DNA from: Candidatus Aenigmatarchaeota archaeon
GTDB taxonomy: Archaea; Aenigmatarchaeota; Aenigmatarchaeia; QMZP01
Length of the DNA: 6,832 nucleotides
Assembly (NCBI GenBank): GCA_016202745.1
Contig: JACQOB010000020.1
Coordinates: 1 to 6,832, forward strand
Reading direction: 5' to 3'
Shown here: positions 3,914 to 6,832 of the stretch, piece after piece
How the letters are laid out: each line of letters begins with the position of its first letter
Numbering within the stretch: the first letter of the stretch is position 1
Program-made: the position numbers and the translations under genes
The notes under the pieces: generated by a model
What the model saw: the letters and a program-made list of their open reading frames with translations, nothing else
What the model was told of the DNA's origin: nothing
The model's database searches: none

Positions 3914-6025
3914 TCACCTGAAATACAGCATCATCCTGACGGCAAGAATTATCACTATAATCGCCACAATCCCGATCAGCGCCAGGGTCTTTATCGGGAG
4001 ATCATTCAGGTTCACGAAGGCCCCTGTTATCCTGCCGAGGAAGCCGTCCGATTGGGCGTCGGCCATTGCCTTGCCCTCATTACTAACGAAGAAATTCTCG
4101 CCTATGTTGACGCTTATCCCGCTCTCCGCTTTGGCGTTCTTTGATTCCGCCTTTATCGTTGCGGCGTATCTCCCCTCCTCTATGCCAACAGGAGGCGAGG
4201 CGTAAAGGTAAACCTCTGTCTCCCCGCCGGCATCCAGGCTGGCCCTTTCCGGGCTGTATTGCACCCACTCGGGCCCGTCAAGCGTGATTTCAAAGGTTTC
4301 CCGCGACTCCCCGGTATTCTTCAGCTTCACTGCAATGGCACCCGCTTCCCTCGGCTTCAGGTTGATGTTTGCGGCCAACACCGGCGCAAGGCTGGCTGAA
4401 TAGCAAGACTCCCTTGGCTTTGCCACAAGCGTGGCTCCGGCAGACGCGGTTGCCCCGTTTTCCGATGTCAGCTGCGCTGAAAACACCTGCTCCCCAGCGT
4501 CCTGCAACTCCACGTCCAGGTCAACAGAAATCACGTCCCCGCTGTCAAGCGAAAACTCCTTCACTGAGTTGCCCATCCTGACAGTGTACGTGTCTGCGTA
4601 CTTGCCCGTGTTCCTCACGCTTATGGAATACACGGCATTGTCCGGAATGCATACGGACAGCTCTTCAGGCGAAACGGAGAGCTCGGCTGAGTAGCAGTTC
4701 TCCACTGTGATCTCGGTGGAGTCGCTGTCACCAATGTCAGTCCCCTCTATCTTGACTTCAGCTGATATGCTTTGCGCGCCCAGGAGCCCGCCCGTGCCAA
4801 CCCTGAGCGCGACTGTCTCCGTCTCCTGTGGCGCAAGCTTGATTATGGTCTTCTCGAATGTGCCGGATGTGGTGGCTGAAAGCACGAATGTCTCCTCCGC
4901 CTGCCCCTGGTTCTTGATTATGACAGGGATTTCCAGCTCCTCCCCGGAGCAGATGGTGTCCTTCTCTGGCTTCGGCATGACAAGCGCGACATCCCTGCAC
5001 TCCAGCCCTTCGATGAACCCTGAAAGGGTCTTTATCAGGCCCTCCTCGTTGGATGACTTCACTGTAATCTCGAAAAGCATCTTTCCTGACTTCTCCGGCC
5101 TGACTGAAACCGGCATTTCTTTCATGTCGCCTGATGGAAGTGTTATTTCACTGTCCTCTGCCGATACGCCTTCCGGCAGTACAATTGCGTAAGTGTCCTT
5201 CCTTGTGCCTGTGTTTTCCAGCTTCACCATGAATGATGCGCCCTTCTCTATGCAGGCCGAATTCTCCACGGGCGACAGTACCGCGCTGAAATCATAGCAG
5301 TTCTCTCCTTCCAGTTTCACTGATTTCTTTTCAGATGCGTAGGATGACAATGACCGGGCAGTCACCTCAATTTCCTGCACGCCCGCCACTTCCGTCGGAT
5401 CAGCGGTTAGCGTAACCGATTCAGAGGCGTCTGGTTCAAGCGTGACCTCATTCTTTGACAGGCCGGCCCAGCCAGCCGAGGCCGCCAGCGCAAATGTCTC
5501 CTTGTCTCTCCCCTTGTTGGTGACCTTAACATCATAAGTGACAGCTTCCGGATTCTCAGAGCATACGCTCTTTGAATCATCAGCGATTTCCAGCTCGACC
5601 GCCCTGCACCTCAGGACGCTGATGGAAACAGGAACGGCCTTCGATTCCTCCCCGGACCCAACAAGCACATTGAGCGTGTGCTCACCCGGCGGGACATCCG
5701 GCACAGTCACCCACAGCGTGCTGACCTTTGCAGTCTTGCCCGGCTCAACAAGCAGGCTTGGCTGTATGAAGCCGGCGGGCCAGCCATCCGGCCCCTCAAG
5801 CCTGAGGCTGAATGCCTCAGCCGACGCGCCGGTGTTGGTGACAAGAACGGATATGTCATCGCTGTTGAGCGGCTTCTCGCCCTTCATCACAGTGGGGCAT
5901 GAGGAAACCTCCGGGTCCTGGATGCTTGCATCAAAATGCGAGGCCGATGCGGCTTGCGTCGCAAGCGCCAGCACGACAAGAACTGCGCCAATTGCAGTCA
6001 AAATATCGCTTTTCATCATCTTCAC
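3914..6025 (-). CDS. Membrane-anchored surface protein with six Ig-like (NEW3/COG1361-type) repeats
   Basis: The 703-aa exported protein has a signal peptide (hydrophobic core about 8-24, likely cleavage near A28). Six beta-sandwich repeats of about 100 aa follow, then a linker, one transmembrane helix (about 679-700) and a short basic tail (RMMLYFR). Each repeat carries an N-x-G-x(4)-(E/D)-(T/A)-(F/Y) strand-turn motif, at N64, N170, N271, N372, N472 and N570, so the period is about 98-106 residues. Cysteines are C43, 140, 155, 243, 258, 343, 359, 444, 459 and 541, one at each end of repeats 1-5; repeat 6 has none. This resembles archaeal S-layer-like or envelope adhesion proteins with NEW3/CARDB-type domains. 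The role is inferred as structural or binding. The start GTG 6025 fits a TATA-like box about 25 nt upstream; ATG 6019 or 6016 are alternatives with the same signal peptide. Confidence 0.9.
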   Translation of the reverse strand: MKMMKSDILTAIGAVLVVLALATQAASASHFDASIQDPEVSSCPTVMKGEKPLNSDDISVLVTNTGASAEAFSLRLEGPDGWPAGFIQPSLLVEPGKTAKVSTLWVTVPDVPPGEHTLNVLVGSGEESKAVPVSISVLRCRAVELEIADDSKSVCSENPEAVTYDVKVTNKGRDKETFALAASAGWAGLSKNEVTLEPDASESVTLTADPTEVAGVQEIEVTARSLSSYASEKKSVKLEGENCYDFSAVLSPVENSACIEKGASFMVKLENTGTRKDTYAIVLPEGVSAEDSEITLPSGDMKEMPVSVRPEKSGKMLFEITVKSSNEEGLIKTLSGFIEGLECRDVALVMPKPEKDTICSGEELEIPVIIKNQGQAEETFVLSATTSGTFEKTIIKLAPQETETVALRVGTGGLLGAQSISAEVKIEGTDIGDSDSTEITVENCYSAELSVSPEELSVCIPDNAVYSISVRNTGKYADTYTVRMGNSVKEFSLDSGDVISVDLDVELQDAGEQVFSAQLTSENGATASAGATLVAKPRESCYSASLAPVLAANINLKPREAGAIAVKLKNTGESRETFEITLDGPEWVQYSPERASLDAGGETEVYLYASPPVGIEEGRYAATIKAESKNAKAESGISVNIGENFFVSNEGKAMADAQSDGFLGRITGAFVNLNDLPIKTLALIGIVAIIVIILAVRMMLYFR

Positions 6026-6046
6026 TGCTAAGTATTTGGGGGGAAA

Positions 6047-6056
6047 ATTTTAAATA
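6047..6056 (-). promoter_or_regulatory. TATA-like box for the surface protein gene
   Basis: On the minus strand the box reads TATTTAAAAT. It is centred about 25 nt before GTG 6025, supporting that start as leaderless. A run of six C (minus strand, 6043-6038) separates box and start. Confidence 0.55.
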
Positions 6057-6064
6057 CCCATCTA

Positions 6065-6178
6065 AGCCCTTTTCCAAAAGGTTTAATCGAAAATGGAGCC
6101 TATTCGCTTTGTCGCTTCGCTCCTCGCTCATTGCGGCTTCCGCTAAGCCTTTTTCCAAAAAAGGTTCACGAAAATATG
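6065..6178. repeat. Direct-repeat element with T-rich hairpins around a TCGCT-rich core
   Basis: Two copies of a similar unit lie at about 6065-6093 and 6146-6176. Each has AGCC, a hairpin (CCTTTTCCAAAAGG at 6068-6081; CCTTTTTCCAAAAAAGG at 6148-6164), then GGTT, a short variable stretch and CGAAAAT. Between them the core has four TCGCT pentamers (6104, 6112, 6117, 6124) and a small GCGG/CCGC stem. It looks like a dispersed intergenic repeat. On the minus strand it separates the epimerase gene from the surface protein promoter. Confidence 0.6.
6148..6164 (-). terminator. Candidate transcription terminator of the epimerase gene
   Basis: Starting 19 nt after the epimerase stop codon, the minus strand reads CCTTTTTTGGAAAAAGG. 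It gives a T6 run inside a short hairpin. Oligo-T is the main archaeal termination signal. The second, weaker copy at 6068-6081 has only a T4 run. Confidence 0.45.
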
Positions 6179-6182
6179 TTTG

Positions 6183-6832
6183 TCAGTCCCTGACGTTTTT
6201 CGAATACCACACTATGGACTTCCTTATGCCTTCCCCTATTTCCACCTTGGGCTCATACCCGAGCTTGTTCTTGGCGTTCGTTATGTCCCCGATGAACCTG
6301 ATGACTTCCCCGGTCCTCGGCTCCTGGACCACTATCTTGTTGGCCGCCTTCATCTCCTTCTGGATTGCTTCGGCAAGGTAGGTGATGGATGTCCCCCTGG
6401 TTGAGGAAATGTTGTACACGTCATTCTTTGCCTTTTCAAAGCCCTCAACGCATTTCATTACGCCTGCTATGGCGTCGTCGATGTACGTGAAATCAAGCAT
6501 CTTGTCCTTCCCGAAAACAGTCAGGTCCTTGCCCTGCCTGGTGAGCCTTATGAAAAGCGGAACCACACGCTCGCTGTCGTCATACATGCCGTAAACATTT
6601 GAAAACCTTATTATTGCATAGTCAATGCCGTAGCATTTCTGGTATGCGCTGACAAAGGCTTCGCCGCCCATCTTTGACGCGGAGTAGGGGCTTTCGCAGC
6701 CGCCAAGCTGGACATCCTTCTCATTGCGGTATATCTTGACCGTGTTGCCGTAGACTTCCCTGCTGGAGGCGAACATGAGCCTCTTGATGCCGGCTGCCCT
6801 GCAGAACTCAAGGACATTGAACAGCATTGATA
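6183..6832 (-). CDS. NAD-dependent sugar-nucleotide epimerase/dehydratase (extended SDR), 5'-truncated by the window
   Basis: This is the C-terminal part of an extended short-chain dehydrogenase/reductase. The reading frame stays open to the window edge, so the N-terminal NAD-binding G-x-x-G-x-x-G segment is outside. Counting from the Met at 6827, the visible motifs are NVLEFC, FASSREVYG (19-27, catalytic Ser), the Y48-S-A-S-K52 catalytic pair in SPYSASKMGGE, IRFSNVYG (73-80), LDFTYIDD (111-118), YNISSTRGTS (138-147) and a typical end LGYEPKVEIGEGI..WY. These match UDP-glucose 4-epimerase/UDP-glucuronate decarboxylase-like enzymes that act in the cytoplasm on nucleotide sugars for glycan or envelope synthesis. 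The exact substrate cannot be assigned. The usual Arg of the 'R-D-F' motif is Leu (L111). The stop is TGA at 6183-6185, followed by a T-rich hairpin. Confidence 0.94.
   Translation of the reverse strand, partial: SMLFNVLEFCRAAGIKRLMFASSREVYGNTVKIYRNEKDVQLGGCESPYSASKMGGEAFVSAYQKCYGIDYAIIRFSNVYGMYDDSERVVPLFIRLTRQGKDLTVFGKDKMLDFTYIDDAIAGVMKCVEGFEKAKNDVYNISSTRGTSITYLAEAIQKEMKAANKIVVQEPRTGEVIRFIGDITNAKNKLGYEPKVEIGEGIRKSIVWYSKNVRD

Noticed and set aside
4707..5192. 161-aa plus-strand open frame, and similar frames opposite the surface protein
   Set aside because: Ser/Pro-rich antisense shadows of the regular repeat-coding sequence with no domain signature.
5931..6158. 75-aa minus-strand open frame across the repeat element and the start of the surface protein gene
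   Set aside because: It overlaps a strongly supported signal-peptide start in another frame and translates repeat sequence (SEERSDKA-like), typical of palindromic repeats.
6065..6178. CRISPR array from the two repeat copies
   Set aside because: Only two diverged copies, about 81 bp apart, with a low-complexity TCGCT-rich core rather than unique spacers.

Overview
The window looks like roughly 50% GC chromosomal DNA from an archaeon, possibly a DPANN-type lineage such as Woesearchaeota (lineage assigned with low confidence). Four things point to Archaea. AT-rich TATA-like boxes lie about 25-30 nt before the first codon of most first-in-transcript genes, which implies leaderless mRNAs. AGG (Arg) and ATA (Ile) are used heavily. 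There is an AbrB/PIN VapBC pair. There is also a large Cys-stapled multi-Ig surface protein held by a single C-terminal membrane helix. No rRNA, tRNA, CRISPR array or transposase was seen.

Layout. 42-649 (+): a 58-aa unknown protein followed 14 nt later by a NUDIX hydrolase, probably one operon. 652-1086 (-): a lipobox cupredoxin with an unusual copper-ligand pattern, convergent with the NUDIX gene (2 bp between stop codons) and divergent from 1125-1454 (+), a short low-molecular-weight tyrosine-phosphatase-like protein. Their two promoters overlap within 38 bp. 1488-2137 (-): a vapBC toxin-antitoxin operon with an ATGA overlap and a strong dyad over its promoter and start codon. 2274-3787 (+): three co-directional genes, namely two small unknown proteins and a stand-alone Cas4/RecB-like PD-(D/E)XK nuclease with four cysteines placed for an Fe-S cluster. 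3788-3913: a gap between convergent genes that is densely structured, with four consecutive bulged hairpins and a competing outer fold. 3914-6025 (-): a 703-aa secreted, membrane-anchored protein with six Ig-like repeats, five bracketed by a Cys pair. 6026-6182: a gap with two copies of a T-rich hairpin repeat around a TCGCT-rich core. 6183-6832 (-): the C-terminal part of an NAD-dependent sugar-nucleotide epimerase/dehydratase cut by the window edge.

How the parts may fit. The epimerase and the surface protein point to envelope and glycan functions, and the cupredoxin is also extracytoplasmic. The vapBC operon, the two orphan small genes, the Cas4-like nuclease and the structured gap resemble an accessory segment between housekeeping-type genes. 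No direct evidence of mobility (integrase, target duplication) is visible. The observations most worth following are the four-hairpin element, the dyad over the vapBC promoter, the altered copper site and the stand-alone nuclease with its unknown neighbours.
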